A DNA stretch of 64,000 nucleotides from Desulfobacteraceae bacterium (lineage in GTDB: Bacteria > Desulfobacterota > Desulfobacteria > Desulfobacterales > UBA5852). The position numbers were made by a program, and so were the translations under genes. Location of the stretch: the NCBI GenBank assembly GCA_014237395.1, contig JABZFP010000030.1, forward strand, positions 620,001 through 684,000. Direction: 5' to 3'. A model generated the notes under the pieces. That model was not told where the DNA came from. It did not search any database and saw nothing but the letters and a program-made list of their open reading frames with translations. Of this stretch, positions 35,505 to 44,224 are shown in pieces. The first letter of the stretch is position 1. Every line of letters starts with the position of its first letter.

Positions 35505-36131
35505 GTGCCCTTATGTGTCGTGGACCATCCGCTGATCAAACATAAATTGGGATTAATGCGTGAGCATGACATCACCGTCAAGGATTTCCGGGATATCGCC
35601 TCGGAACTTGCCAGTCTGTTGACCTTCGAAGCCACCAAGGACCTGGAAACCGAGAAGCGGACCATCAAGGGGTGGGCCGGGGATGTGGTCGTCGAAGGCA
35701 TCAAGGGAAAAAAAATTACGGTCGTTCCTATCCTGCGGGCGGGTCTGGGCATGATGGCTGGGGTGCTCAACCTGATTCCGTCGGCCAAAGTCAGTGTGGT
35801 GGGGCTTTACCGCAACGAGGATACCCTCGAGCCGGTCAAATACTATGTCAAAATGACCAGCCAGATCGAGGACCGCATCGCACTGATTCTCGATCCCATG
35901 TTGGCCACCGGGGGCACCCTGATTGCCACCATCGACATGCTTAAGGAGGCTGGCTGCCGTAAAATTCGCGGCATTTTTCTCGTGGCGGCGCCGGAGGGGC
36001 TTAAAAAAGTCCAAAAGCGGCATCCGGACGTGGATATCTATGTCGCCGCCGTCGATGAACGCTTGAACGATATCGGCTATATTCTGCCCGGTCTGGGTGA
36101 TGCCGGCGATAAAATCTTTGGAACCAAATAG
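35505..36131 (+). CDS. upp: Uracil phosphoribosyltransferase
   Basis: Upp makes UMP from uracil and PRPP in pyrimidine salvage. The 208-residue product has HPLIKHKLGLMR, TKDLETEKRTIKGWAG, VPILRAGLGMMAGVL, the PRPP loop LILDPMLATGGTLIATIDMLKEAG and the C-terminal uracil-binding YVAAVDERLNDIGYILPGLGDAGDKIFGTK. It starts with GTG seven bases after AAGGAGG. It is followed by the uracil permease gene in the same direction and preceded by a structured leader and terminator. Confidence 0.97.
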   Translation: MPLCVVDHPLIKHKLGLMREHDITVKDFRDIASELASLLTFEATKDLETEKRTIKGWAGDVVVEGIKGKKITVVPILRAGLGMMAGVLNLIPSAKVSVVGLYRNEDTLEPVKYYVKMTSQIEDRIALILDPMLATGGTLIATIDMLKEAGCRKIRGIFLVAAPEGLKKVQKRHPDVDIYVAAVDERLNDIGYILPGLGDAGDKIFGTK

Positions 36132-36336
36132 GGTCTGACGTGATAGGCGCACCAAAGGGTTCGGTGTGTCGCCTGACGGCATGCATCAGCGGCAGGGCAT
36201 CCTCTGCCGCCCTGCGGCGCGGTCTTCGATGCATCCAGCTAACCTTACGGGGGTTGCCAAAGGTGCCCGAATAGGGTTTCGGTCACCACATCCGGTTTAT
36301 TTCATTGGCGTTCAATCCGCACACAGAGGAGGTTTA

Positions 36337-37653
36337 ATGGCCCCGAACAATTCGTTGACAACCTACCAGTTCAGAATCAAAGACAGCCTTATCGGTGCCC
36401 AGATGATGTTTGTCGCCTTTGGCGCCCTGGTCCTCGTGCCGCTCCTGACGGGGTTGGACTCCAACGTGGCCCTTTTCACGGCGGGCGCGGGTACGCTCGT
36501 CTTCCAACTCATCACCAAGCGGATGGTGCCGATTTTTCTGGCCTCCTCGTTCGCGTTCATTGCACCGATCATCTACGGTGTTCAGACATGGGGCATTCCT
36601 TCCACCATGTGCGGCCTGGTGGCTGCAGGATTGCTCTATATCGTGCTGAGCCTGTGCATCAAGGCTTTCGGTTCCGGTTTCCTGCATCGCATTCTGCCGC
36701 CGGTCGTGGTGGGGCCGGTGATCATGGTGATCGGCCTTGTGCTGGCGCCGGTGGCAGTCCACATGGCCATGGGCCGGACCGGTGACGGCGCGGCCTGGCT
36801 GGTGCCTGAAAAAACAGCCATGATCGTGGCCGGTGTGGCGCTGCTGACGACGATTATCACCTCCCTCCTGGGCAAGGGCTGGTTCAAGCTGATTCCCATT
36901 CTGGTCGGTGTGATGGCCGGGTATATCACGGCGTTGATTCTGGACGGTATAGGGGTCTCCGGCGCCATCCAATCCACTTTCGATCCGGGGCAATTGAAGA
37001 ATTTCACCGGGCCCGCCCTGGTCAGCTTCCAGCCCCTGGTGGATGCCCCCTGGTTTGCCGTTCCCAATTTTGTTTTTCCGGAGTGGAACCTGCAGGCAAT
37101 TTTCTTTATCGTGCCGGTAGCGATTGCGCCGGCCATCGAACATTTCGGTGACATCCTGGCGATCGGCAACGTTACCGGCAAAGACTTCGTGAAAGAACCC
37201 GGGATTCATCGCACCATGATGGGCGACGGCATTGCGACGTCGCTGGCCTCTTTCCTTGGGGGACCACCGAACACGACCTATTCCGAAGTGACCGGGGCGG
37301 TTACCCTGACGCGGGCCTTCAATCCGGCCATCATGACCTGGGCGGCCATTTTTGCCATCCTGCTGGCCTTTGTTGGAAAAGTCGGCGCACTGCTGCAGAC
37401 CATCCCGGTGCCGGTCATGGGCGGCATCATGCTTCTGCTTTTCGGAGCGATTACGGTGGTGGGCCTCAACACGCTGGTACGGGCCGGTGATGACCTGACC
37501 GAGGCGCGCAACTTGTGCATCGTTTCGCTGATCCTGGTATGCGGCATCGGCGGGATGGTGCTGTCTTTCGGGAAATTCACCTTGGGCGGCATCGGCATGG
37601 CCGGTATTCTGGGGGTCGTTCTGAACCTGGTACTGCCCAAGAAGAAAGCCTGA
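36337..37653 (+). CDS. uraA: Uracil/xanthine permease, NCS2 family
   Basis: A 438-residue membrane permease with about fourteen hydrophobic segments. NCS2 landmarks are the N-terminal GAQMMFVAFGALVLVPLLTG, the short alternating strand FLASSFAFIAPI, PAIEHFGDILAIGNVTGKDF (substrate-binding Glu) and LGGPPNTTYSEVTGAVTLT (the second key motif). Pairing with upp argues for uracil as substrate. GAGGAGG lies directly before the ATG; longer in-frame upstream readings are not supported. A terminator follows. Confidence 0.94.
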   Translation: MAPNNSLTTYQFRIKDSLIGAQMMFVAFGALVLVPLLTGLDSNVALFTAGAGTLVFQLITKRMVPIFLASSFAFIAPIIYGVQTWGIPSTMCGLVAAGLLYIVLSLCIKAFGSGFLHRILPPVVVGPVIMVIGLVLAPVAVHMAMGRTGDGAAWLVPEKTAMIVAGVALLTTIITSLLGKGWFKLIPILVGVMAGYITALILDGIGVSGAIQSTFDPGQLKNFTGPALVSFQPLVDAPWFAVPNFVFPEWNLQAIFFIVPVAIAPAIEHFGDILAIGNVTGKDFVKEPGIHRTMMGDGIATSLASFLGGPPNTTYSEVTGAVTLTRAFNPAIMTWAAIFAILLAFVGKVGALLQTIPVPVMGGIMLLLFGAITVVGLNTLVRAGDDLTEARNLCIVSLILVCGIGGMVLSFGKFTLGGIGMAGILGVVLNLVLPKKKA

Positions 37654-37692
37654 TCCGCGGCGAATCGCTGATCGCAACTATCGAGTGGTTCA

Positions 37693-37735
37693 AAGCCGGT
37701 GATGCTGTTTCGTGACGGGATCACCGGCTTTTTTA
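37693..37735 (+). terminator. Rho-independent terminator after uraA
   Basis: AAGCCGGTGAT pairs with ATCACCGGCTT (eleven bases), followed directly by a T-run. It ends just before the convergent gltA stop codon and could serve both genes. Confidence 0.8.
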
Positions 37736-37741
37736 TGGCGG

Positions 37742-39034
37742 CTACCCGCGTTCGGCGATGGGGACGTAATCACTCACGGCCGGACCGATATAGATCTGTC
37801 GCGGGCGCGAAAGCTTCCAGTTGGGGTCGTCCATGCTTTCCTTCCACTGGGCGATCCATCCCGGCAGCCGACCGATGGCAAACATGACGGTAAACATGTT
37901 GGTGGGAATGCCGATGGCCCGCAGGATGATACCACTGTAGAAGTCCACGTTCGGGTAGAGATTGTGTTCGATAAAATAATCGTCCTTAAGGACGATTTCT
38001 TCCAGTTCTTTGGCCAGGTCCAGGAGGGGGTCGCTGATCTTGAGTTTGTCAAGTACCCGGTCGCACATGGCTTTGATGATTTTGGCGCGCGGATCGTAGG
38101 TTTTGTAAACCCGGTGGCCGAATCCCATGAGACGGAAAGGGTCCTGACGGTCCTTGGCGCGGTCGACATAGTGTTGCATACCGGAACCGCTGCTGGCGAT
38201 ATCCTCAAGCATTTCGATCACGGCCTGATTGGCGCCGCCGTGCAGGGGGCCCCAAAGTGCGGCGATGCCGGCGGAAATGGCGGCATAGAGATTGACCCGG
38301 CCGGAGCCGACCATGCGCACGGCCGAGGTTGAGCAATTCTGCTCGTGATCGGCATGCAGGATCCAGAAGACATTCAGCGCCTCCACCAGGTCGTCGTCAA
38401 TCTCGTAGGGTTTGACCGGCGAATCGAACATCATGTTGAGAAAATTGGCGCAGTAAGACAGGTCCGGACGCGGGTAGACAACGGTGTGCCCACGGGACAT
38501 CTTATACGACATGGCCGCCAAGGTCCGCACTTTGGAGAGCAGGCGGGTCACGGTCACGTCGATCTCTTCCTCGACGGTCTGAGTCTGGAGTTCCGGGTAA
38601 AAGCTGCGCAGGGCATTCACCATGCTGGACAAAATCCCCATGGGGTGGGACCCTTTGGGGAAATTCTGATAGAAGACTTTCATGTCCTCATGCACCAGCG
38701 AGGCGTCGTTCAGCAGAACGGAAAATCGATTCAGTTCCCGTCGCGTCGGCAGATACCCCCGGACGAGGAGAAAAGCGGTCTCCCGAAAGGTCGAATACTT
38801 CGCCAACTGCTCCACCGGGATGCCGCGGTAGCGCAGGATGCCTTTCTCCCCATCCATGAAGGTGATGGCACTGGTGCAGCTTCCGGTATTGGCGTAGCCG
38901 CTGTCCAGTGTGATCAGGCCCGAGGCATCCCGAAGTTTGGCTATGTCGATTCCTTTTTCACCTTCGGTCCCCTCGACGACCGGCAACTGGTAGGTTTGTC
39001 CTTTGTAGGTGAGCGTCGCCATTTCCGTCATCAT
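37742..39034 (-). CDS. gltA: Type II citrate synthase
   Basis: Condenses oxaloacetate and acetyl-CoA to citrate. The 430-residue product shows the type II N-terminal beta domain (TLTYKGQTYQLPVVEGTEGEKGIDI), ILRYRGIPVEQLA, FWILHADHEQNCSTSAVRMVGS (first catalytic His), ALWGPLHGGANQAVIEM (second catalytic His), MGFGHRVYKTYDPRA and DFYSGII (catalytic Asp). The ATG is chosen for AGGAGG six bases upstream. A sigma70-like promoter (TTGACC-18-TATAAA) lies about 150 bases upstream. In sulfate reducers it may serve the oxidative cycle or biosynthesis. Confidence 0.96.
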   Translation of the reverse strand: MMTEMATLTYKGQTYQLPVVEGTEGEKGIDIAKLRDASGLITLDSGYANTGSCTSAITFMDGEKGILRYRGIPVEQLAKYSTFRETAFLLVRGYLPTRRELNRFSVLLNDASLVHEDMKVFYQNFPKGSHPMGILSSMVNALRSFYPELQTQTVEEEIDVTVTRLLSKVRTLAAMSYKMSRGHTVVYPRPDLSYCANFLNMMFDSPVKPYEIDDDLVEALNVFWILHADHEQNCSTSAVRMVGSGRVNLYAAISAGIAALWGPLHGGANQAVIEMLEDIASSGSGMQHYVDRAKDRQDPFRLMGFGHRVYKTYDPRAKIIKAMCDRVLDKLKISDPLLDLAKELEEIVLKDDYFIEHNLYPNVDFYSGIILRAIGIPTNMFTVMFAIGRLPGWIAQWKESMDDPNWKLSRPRQIYIGPAVSDYVPIAERG

Positions 39035-39183
39035 CCATATCCTCCTGAAAGTAATTTGGGTTCGGTCCGTTGCGCGTATTGGGGTGTCCGGTGTTTGGCG
39101 TGACATGCGTAACCTGAAACGGGGTGGCATTGACACGGCAAATGGTGCGGCCTGCTGTCGTGCGTGGATATACGAAGATTGTA

Positions 39184-39213
39184 TTTATAGACGACCAGGG
39201 GATGATGGGTCAA
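39184..39213 (-). promoter_or_regulatory. Sigma70-like promoter of gltA
   Basis: Minus strand TTGACC and TATAAA with an 18-base spacer, about 150 bases before gltA. The rest of the 385-base gap between gltA and the next gene holds no feature I can support. Confidence 0.5.
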
Positions 39214-39419
39214 GCGGATTGTCGCGACGGTAGCCGGGAGGAAGCATCTGTGAGGCGTTTACACGGTGTCCTCTTTATGGTAATTGGTTGGCCAGGATCC
39301 GGCATTCCTGCCTTTCACCTCTCTACCCCATAGCGACGTTGCATCAACCGGCATGGCTCGGCGCGGATCGTGTCCTACGGCAATCATCATGCCCTTTGCC
39401 CCACAAGGAGACGTGGCCC

Positions 39420-40199
39420 ATGTCATTCAAAGATCAGTTGCGGAAGAAGATTGAAATCAATACGCTGGCCGTCCGTATCAAGGCGTCCATAGGGCCGCCG
39501 GACAGCGGCCGTCGTGTGGACAAGGATCTGGTGCGGCAACTGTTGGCAGAAGGCGGGTATGAGAAAATCATCGAGCGGGATATGGAACTCTACCGGCTCG
39601 CCCCGTCAGGTGACACGCCGCGGTTGCTGGTGCTCGACAACGACCTGCCCATTTATGGCACAAGCGTCGAAGATGTTGTGCTGCGGAAAAGCCCGGTTGT
39701 CAAAGAAATGCTGAACATCCGCAATGTCATGAAAATTTTAAACGATGCGGATGTCGTCATCAGCAAAAAGGATGTCTCGCTTAATACCCTGCGCGAAGAA
39801 CTGATTGCCGGACTGGATTTGCGATTCACAGCAGAAGATATTGACGATCTGGTGTATGACGGTCGCAGTGCGATAGCGAACCGCTATGCCGATGGTGTCC
39901 AGGAGACATTGCGTTTCCTGGCAGAGCTTCTGGGATACGCGCCGGCACCCAAGGCGCTGCAGGTGCCGCACCATACCGTCTGGGGGGCTTTCGGGAAAAG
40001 TCCCGCTGGAACAATATTTGGCCCCATCGTGCTTTACGATGCCATGCACAACGCCTTGAAACAAATCCAGCAGCCCATCGATTGGTCCAACCCGGAGGAC
40101 ATGGCGCGCTATGAAGCCGTGGTGTCGGACGCGACGTCTGCGAATCAAAATGGCGAAGCGGTCTTCACGGCGCTCGGAAAGCGTATTCTTTCGCGATAG
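39420..40199 (+). CDS. Conserved-looking hypothetical protein
   Basis: A 259-residue soluble protein, mostly helical by pattern. It opens MSFKDQLRKKIEINTLAVRIKASIGPP and has a central segment (LLVLDNDLPIYGTSVEDVVLRKSPVVKEMLNIRNVMKILNDADVVISKK) and a late VWGAFGKSPAGTIFGPIVLYDAMHNALKQI. No signal peptide, membrane helix, nucleotide-binding loop or cysteine cluster is seen. I do not recognise a named family. AAGGAG lies about 13 bases before the ATG. It is transcribed alone, between divergent gltA and convergent degV. Confidence 0.65.
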   Translation: MSFKDQLRKKIEINTLAVRIKASIGPPDSGRRVDKDLVRQLLAEGGYEKIIERDMELYRLAPSGDTPRLLVLDNDLPIYGTSVEDVVLRKSPVVKEMLNIRNVMKILNDADVVISKKDVSLNTLREELIAGLDLRFTAEDIDDLVYDGRSAIANRYADGVQETLRFLAELLGYAPAPKALQVPHHTVWGAFGKSPAGTIFGPIVLYDAMHNALKQIQQPIDWSNPEDMARYEAVVSDATSANQNGEAVFTALGKRILSR

Positions 40200-40241
40200 G
40201 TGGCGTTGATCATCGTTACGACGGAGCCCTGCCGCTTGGTG

Positions 40242-41111
40242 TCAGGCGCGCAGGGGATGCTTGTAATAGGCGATTCCGGTGGATTCCGGTCCCATGTTGA
40301 GGCCGATGGACGGACTGTAATACGCGTCAAAAATATCCACGCATTTAAATTCGGCTTGAAATACGTCCCGCAGGCTTTCGATGATGGATACTTCGGCGGC
40401 GGTTTGCAGGATGGCGAGCGTTATCGGACGCCCGGCAATATCTTCCCGTATCATATCGAGCATGGCCAGAATCATGTTTTTCTGTTCGCCGAACAGTTTG
40501 GTTTTGACCACATTTTCCCCATTTTCGATGGCCATGACCGGCTTGACTTTCATGGCGGTGCCCAGCAGTGATTTAAAACCGCTGATTTTTTTCCCCTTCC
40601 GCAGATATTTCAAATCAGGGACGGCAAAGAAGGCCGATATATTCCGCAGGATGTGATTTACCTGATGCGTGATTTCTTCGATGGAACGGCCTTTCTGGGC
40701 CATGCGGGCGGCCGCAATCACCGGAATACCATAGGCCATGCTGCACTGCAGGGAGTCAATGATAACAACCTGGCAATTGTGGCTGTCTTTGAAATCGTCG
40801 TGCACCTTCAACGCGATGTCGTATGTACCGCTCAATTTGCTGGAAACGTGAACGAAGACGAGCCCGTCGTATTCGTAGGTCAGTTTTTTATAGATCAGGG
40901 CATAATCCTCGTACGTGACGGGCTGCGAAACCATTGTTTTATAGTGGTGAAAGTTGCGATAAAATTCTGCCGAGGAGAGGTCAATACCGTCCCGGTAGAC
41001 CTTGCCGTCCAGTACGATATTGGTGGGAATGGTATGGATGCCGAGGGCCTTTTTCAGCTTTTCTGGGATGTCGGCCGTGTTGTCCGTTACGATACCAATT
41101 TTTTTAGGCAT
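40242..41111 (-). CDS. DegV-family fatty-acid-binding protein
   Basis: A 289-residue member of the DegV/FakB fold, whose better-studied members hold fatty acids for phosphorylation by FakA. Landmarks are IVTDNTADIPEKL, IPTNIVLDGKVYRDGIDLSSAEFY, SQPVTYEDYALIYKKL, the SSKLSGTYDIA loop, and VIIDSLQCSMAYGI. The C-terminal lobe ends GPESTGIAYYKHPL. No fakA-like kinase gene is next to it. Fatty-acid binding is inferred from the family. Confidence 0.88.
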   Translation of the reverse strand: MPKKIGIVTDNTADIPEKLKKALGIHTIPTNIVLDGKVYRDGIDLSSAEFYRNFHHYKTMVSQPVTYEDYALIYKKLTYEYDGLVFVHVSSKLSGTYDIALKVHDDFKDSHNCQVVIIDSLQCSMAYGIPVIAAARMAQKGRSIEEITHQVNHILRNISAFFAVPDLKYLRKGKKISGFKSLLGTAMKVKPVMAIENGENVVKTKLFGEQKNMILAMLDMIREDIAGRPITLAILQTAAEVSIIESLRDVFQAEFKCVDIFDAYYSPSIGLNMGPESTGIAYYKHPLRA

Positions 41112-41280
41112 GCAGATCTCTTTCGGTGGTGATGGGCGTCATGCTTGGCCGCTGAATAATAAGGGCGGCTTAACACAATCGGCGACAGCCGGGCCGCGTC
41201 CGGAACATGCCGTCATGATAAGGTTGCAGGACTTCTATCTCATTTTTTGGGCGGACTGACAAGCCGGTCGCCGGGGGTCG

Positions 41281-41310
41281 TTGACTTTGGCTGGTATCTG
41301 ATATATCTGG
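41281..41310 (+). promoter_or_regulatory. Promoter with overlapping operator of the GntR gene
   Basis: TTGACT and TATCTG are 17 bases apart. The -10 region carries TATCTGATATATC, the reverse complement of GATATATCAGATA, which matches GATGTATCAGATA at the xsc promoter. A shared 13-base site at both promoters suggests autoregulation by the adjacent GntR protein. Confidence 0.5.
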
Positions 41311-41406
41311 AATCCATATTCACTTATTGAACGACGTCCGAGCGAAAAAAATGATAGGGCGGGGGCGGCCGGAGGGACAACCCGGTATGCTTATAAAGGA
41401 GAGAGC

Positions 41407-42102
41407 GTGACGATATTGAACGTGAAATCCCTGCGGGAGCAGGTGTATGAATACATCCGCGATGAAATGCACGCGGGTAACATTCTGCCCAATTCGACCT
41501 TGAACCTGAACCAGATCAGTGACCATCTGGGAATCAGCAAAACCCCCCTGCGCGATGCCTTGATCCGGATGGAGGTGGAAGGTTTCGTGACGATCATGCC
41601 GCGTCGCGGTGTGGTGGTGAACGCCCTCACGATCCAAGACGTAAAGAATTTTTATCAGATCTGCGGCGCGCTGGAAGGGTCAGTCGTTGCGTCTGTTTTC
41701 GATCGGTTTGACGGCCGTCATATTGCCGTGATGCGTCAGCTCAATTCTGAAATGCGGGCGGCGGTGCATCGCGAGGAATTCGATACCTACTACAAGCTGA
41801 ACATTCAATTTCACGATGTGTTCCTCAACCTTTCCGACAACCCGATGATCCGGACCATGCTGATGCCGTTGAAGCGGCGATTGTACGATTTCCAGCGGCG
41901 CCCCTATGTCAAGGAATGGGAATTGCGCAACACCCAGGAGCATGACCAGTTTATCGACAGCATTAAAGCGGGGGACCTCGCGGATGCGGTTCGGATGCTG
42001 CGGGATGTGCACTGGTCTTTCAGCGAACAGGAAGAATACATTCGTGCCTTTCATCAGCGCGATGCCAAAGCGAACCGTTCCCGGACCGGAATACGGTCAT
42101 AG
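41407..42102 (+). CDS. GntR-family regulator (FCD type), likely of taurine catabolism
   Basis: A 231-residue transcription factor with an N-terminal winged helix (LREQVYEYIRDEMHAGNILPNSTLNLNQISDHLGISKTPLRDALIRMEVEGFVTIMPRRGVVV) and a C-terminal FCD ligand-binding domain with its metal-site histidines (QFHDVFLNLSDNP, HDQFIDSI). It starts with GTG after AAGGAG. It lies directly upstream of xsc-tpa-ald in the same direction, and both its own and the xsc promoter regions hold the same 13-base motif, so it probably responds to taurine or a breakdown product. The ligand is inference. Confidence 0.88.
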   Translation: MTILNVKSLREQVYEYIRDEMHAGNILPNSTLNLNQISDHLGISKTPLRDALIRMEVEGFVTIMPRRGVVVNALTIQDVKNFYQICGALEGSVVASVFDRFDGRHIAVMRQLNSEMRAAVHREEFDTYYKLNIQFHDVFLNLSDNPMIRTMLMPLKRRLYDFQRRPYVKEWELRNTQEHDQFIDSIKAGDLADAVRMLRDVHWSFSEQEEYIRAFHQRDAKANRSRTGIRS

Positions 42103-42221
42103 CACCCGGTTGGCCTATCGGGCCCGCCCGCTTCCCGTCATTCGCCACGATTGATCTTTATAACGGTAACAATCTGAATTTATATAGATTATCAGGAAAT
42201 AAGACCACCTTTATTTTACCC

Positions 42222-42255
42222 TTGACAACGGACCTGAAGTCTGATGTATCAGATA
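42222..42255 (+). promoter_or_regulatory. Promoter and candidate operator of xsc-tpa-ald
   Basis: TTGACA is followed by a -10 region at TGTATC or TATCAG (spacer 17 or 19). The -10 area is covered by CTGATGTATCAG, a perfect CTGAT-n2-ATCAG palindrome that is part of GATGTATCAGATA, shared with the upstream GntR gene promoter. Position suits repression by GntR binding. Confidence 0.55.
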
Positions 42256-42370
42256 TTAAGTTTCTACCAAGTTCTTGTATGATGGTGCCATCAATGTGCG
42301 CCATTTTAAACCACTTTTGTAATATGCAAGCCGCAAAAATGCGTCAACTTTTTCAAGGAGGAATGGGACA

Positions 42371-44158
42371 ATGAGCAAGCAAAAAATGACCACGGAAGAA
42401 GCTTTTGTGAAAGTTCTGCAGATGCATGGCATCGAACACGCGTTTGGTATCATCGGGTCGGCCATGATGGCGATTTCCGACCTGTTTCCCAAAGCCGGCA
42501 TTACGTTCTGGGATTGCGGGCATGAGGGCAATGCCGGGATGATGGCCGACGGCTTCACCCGCGCTTCCGGCAAGATGTCCATGATGGTGGCCCAGAACGG
42601 CCCCGGCATCACCAATTTCGTTACCCCGGTGAAAACAGCCTACTGGAACCATACCCCCCTGCTGCTGGTCACCCCCCAGGCGGCCAACATGACCATGGGC
42701 CAGGGCGGCTTCCAGGAAATTCCGCAGATGGCTGTTTTTGAGGACATGGTGGCCTATCAGGAAGAGGTGCTGCATCCCTCCCGCATCGCCGAGGTCCTCA
42801 ACCGGGTGATCATGAAGGCCAAACGCGCTTCGGCCCCGGCCCAGATCAATATTCCCCGTGATTTCTGGACCCAGGTGATCGAGATCGAACTGCCCGCCAT
42901 TGTGGCTTTCGAACGTCCGGCCGGTGGCGAGGACGCTATCGCACGGGCGGCCGAACTTCTTTCCAATGCCAAGTTCCCCGTCATTTTGAACGGCGGCGGT
43001 GTGGTGATCGGCGGCGCCATCAAGGACGCCATGGCACTGGCCGAACGTCTGGACGCGCCGGTCTGCTGCGGTTACCAGCACAATGACGCCTTCCCTGGCA
43101 GTCACCCGCTGTTTGCCGGCCCCTTGGGTTACAACGGCTCTAAGGCCGGTATGGAGTTGATTTCCAAAGCTGACGTTGTTTTGGCGCTGGGCACCCGTCT
43201 GAACCCCTTTTCGACCCTGCCGGGCTACGGCATCGACTACTGGCCGGCTGGTGCGGCGATTATTCAGGTGGACATCAATCCCGATCGCATTGGGCTCACC
43301 AAGCCGGTTACCGTGGGCATTGTCGGCGATACCAAGAAAGTGGCCAATGGTATTTTGGCCAAACTTTCCGCCACGGCCGGCGACGCCGGTCGTGCCGAAC
43401 GTAAAGCCACCATCGTGCAAACCAAAGCGGATTGGGCCAAACAACTGGCCACCATGGATCATGAAGAAGACGATCCCGGTACGACCTGGAATGAGCGTGC
43501 CCGCAACCGTGAGCCGCAGAAAATAACAGCCCGTATGGCCTGGCGCGCCATCACAGCGGCCCTTCCCAAGGAAGCGATCATTTCCTCCGACATCGGCAAC
43601 AACTGCGCCATCGGAAATGCCTATCCGACCTTCGAAGAAGGCCGCAAATATCTGGCGCCGGGGATGTTCGGCCCCTGTGGCTACGGTTTCCCGGCCATTT
43701 TGGGTGCCAAAATCGCGCAGCCCGACGTTCCCGTGGTCGGTTTTGCCGGTGACGGTGCCTTCGGTATTTCAATGAACGAAATGAGTGCCTGCGGCCGCGA
43801 CAATTGGCCCGCGATCACCATGATTATTTTCCGCAACTACCAGTGGGGCGCTGAGAAACGCAACACCACCCTCTGGTTCGATGATAATTTCGTCGGGACC
43901 GAATTGGACCTGGATGTCTCCTACGCGGGCATTGCACGTGCGTGCGGGCAGGAGGGGGTTCAAGTTACTTCCATGGACGATTTGACGGAGAAGCTGAAGG
44001 TTGCCATCAAGGCCCAGATGGAAGAGGGCAAGACCACGTTTATCGAAGTTCTGTTGAATCAGGAACTGGGCGAACCGTTCCGTCGTGACGCGATGAAAAA
44101 GCCGGTTGCTGTTGCGGGGATCGATCCTGCCGACATGCGTCCCCAGAAAGGCGTGTAA
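42371..44158 (+). CDS. xsc: Sulfoacetaldehyde acetyltransferase
   Basis: Xsc is a thiamine-diphosphate enzyme that splits sulfoacetaldehyde with phosphate to acetyl phosphate and sulfite. The 595-residue product closely follows the family: HGIEHAFGIIGSAMMAISDLFPKAGI at the start, the catalytic Glu region DCGHEGNAGMMADGFTRASGKM, GQGGFQEIPQM, and the ThDP site GFAGDGAFGISMNEMSACGRDNWPAITMIIFRNYQWGAEKRN. A strong AAGGAGG precedes the start. In an anaerobe the sulfite can be respired and the acetyl phosphate used for ATP or acetyl-CoA. It is followed by tpa and ald. Confidence 0.97.
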   Translation: MSKQKMTTEEAFVKVLQMHGIEHAFGIIGSAMMAISDLFPKAGITFWDCGHEGNAGMMADGFTRASGKMSMMVAQNGPGITNFVTPVKTAYWNHTPLLLVTPQAANMTMGQGGFQEIPQMAVFEDMVAYQEEVLHPSRIAEVLNRVIMKAKRASAPAQINIPRDFWTQVIEIELPAIVAFERPAGGEDAIARAAELLSNAKFPVILNGGGVVIGGAIKDAMALAERLDAPVCCGYQHNDAFPGSHPLFAGPLGYNGSKAGMELISKADVVLALGTRLNPFSTLPGYGIDYWPAGAAIIQVDINPDRIGLTKPVTVGIVGDTKKVANGILAKLSATAGDAGRAERKATIVQTKADWAKQLATMDHEEDDPGTTWNERARNREPQKITARMAWRAITAALPKEAIISSDIGNNCAIGNAYPTFEEGRKYLAPGMFGPCGYGFPAILGAKIAQPDVPVVGFAGDGAFGISMNEMSACGRDNWPAITMIIFRNYQWGAEKRNTTLWFDDNFVGTELDLDVSYAGIARACGQEGVQVTSMDDLTEKLKVAIKAQMEEGKTTFIEVLLNQELGEPFRRDAMKKPVAVAGIDPADMRPQKGV

Positions 44159-44224
44159 TGGCTATCGCCGTTTAATGGCGTCGGTATCGAATCAACTGTC
44201 ATAAATCCTATTAGGAGAAAGACC

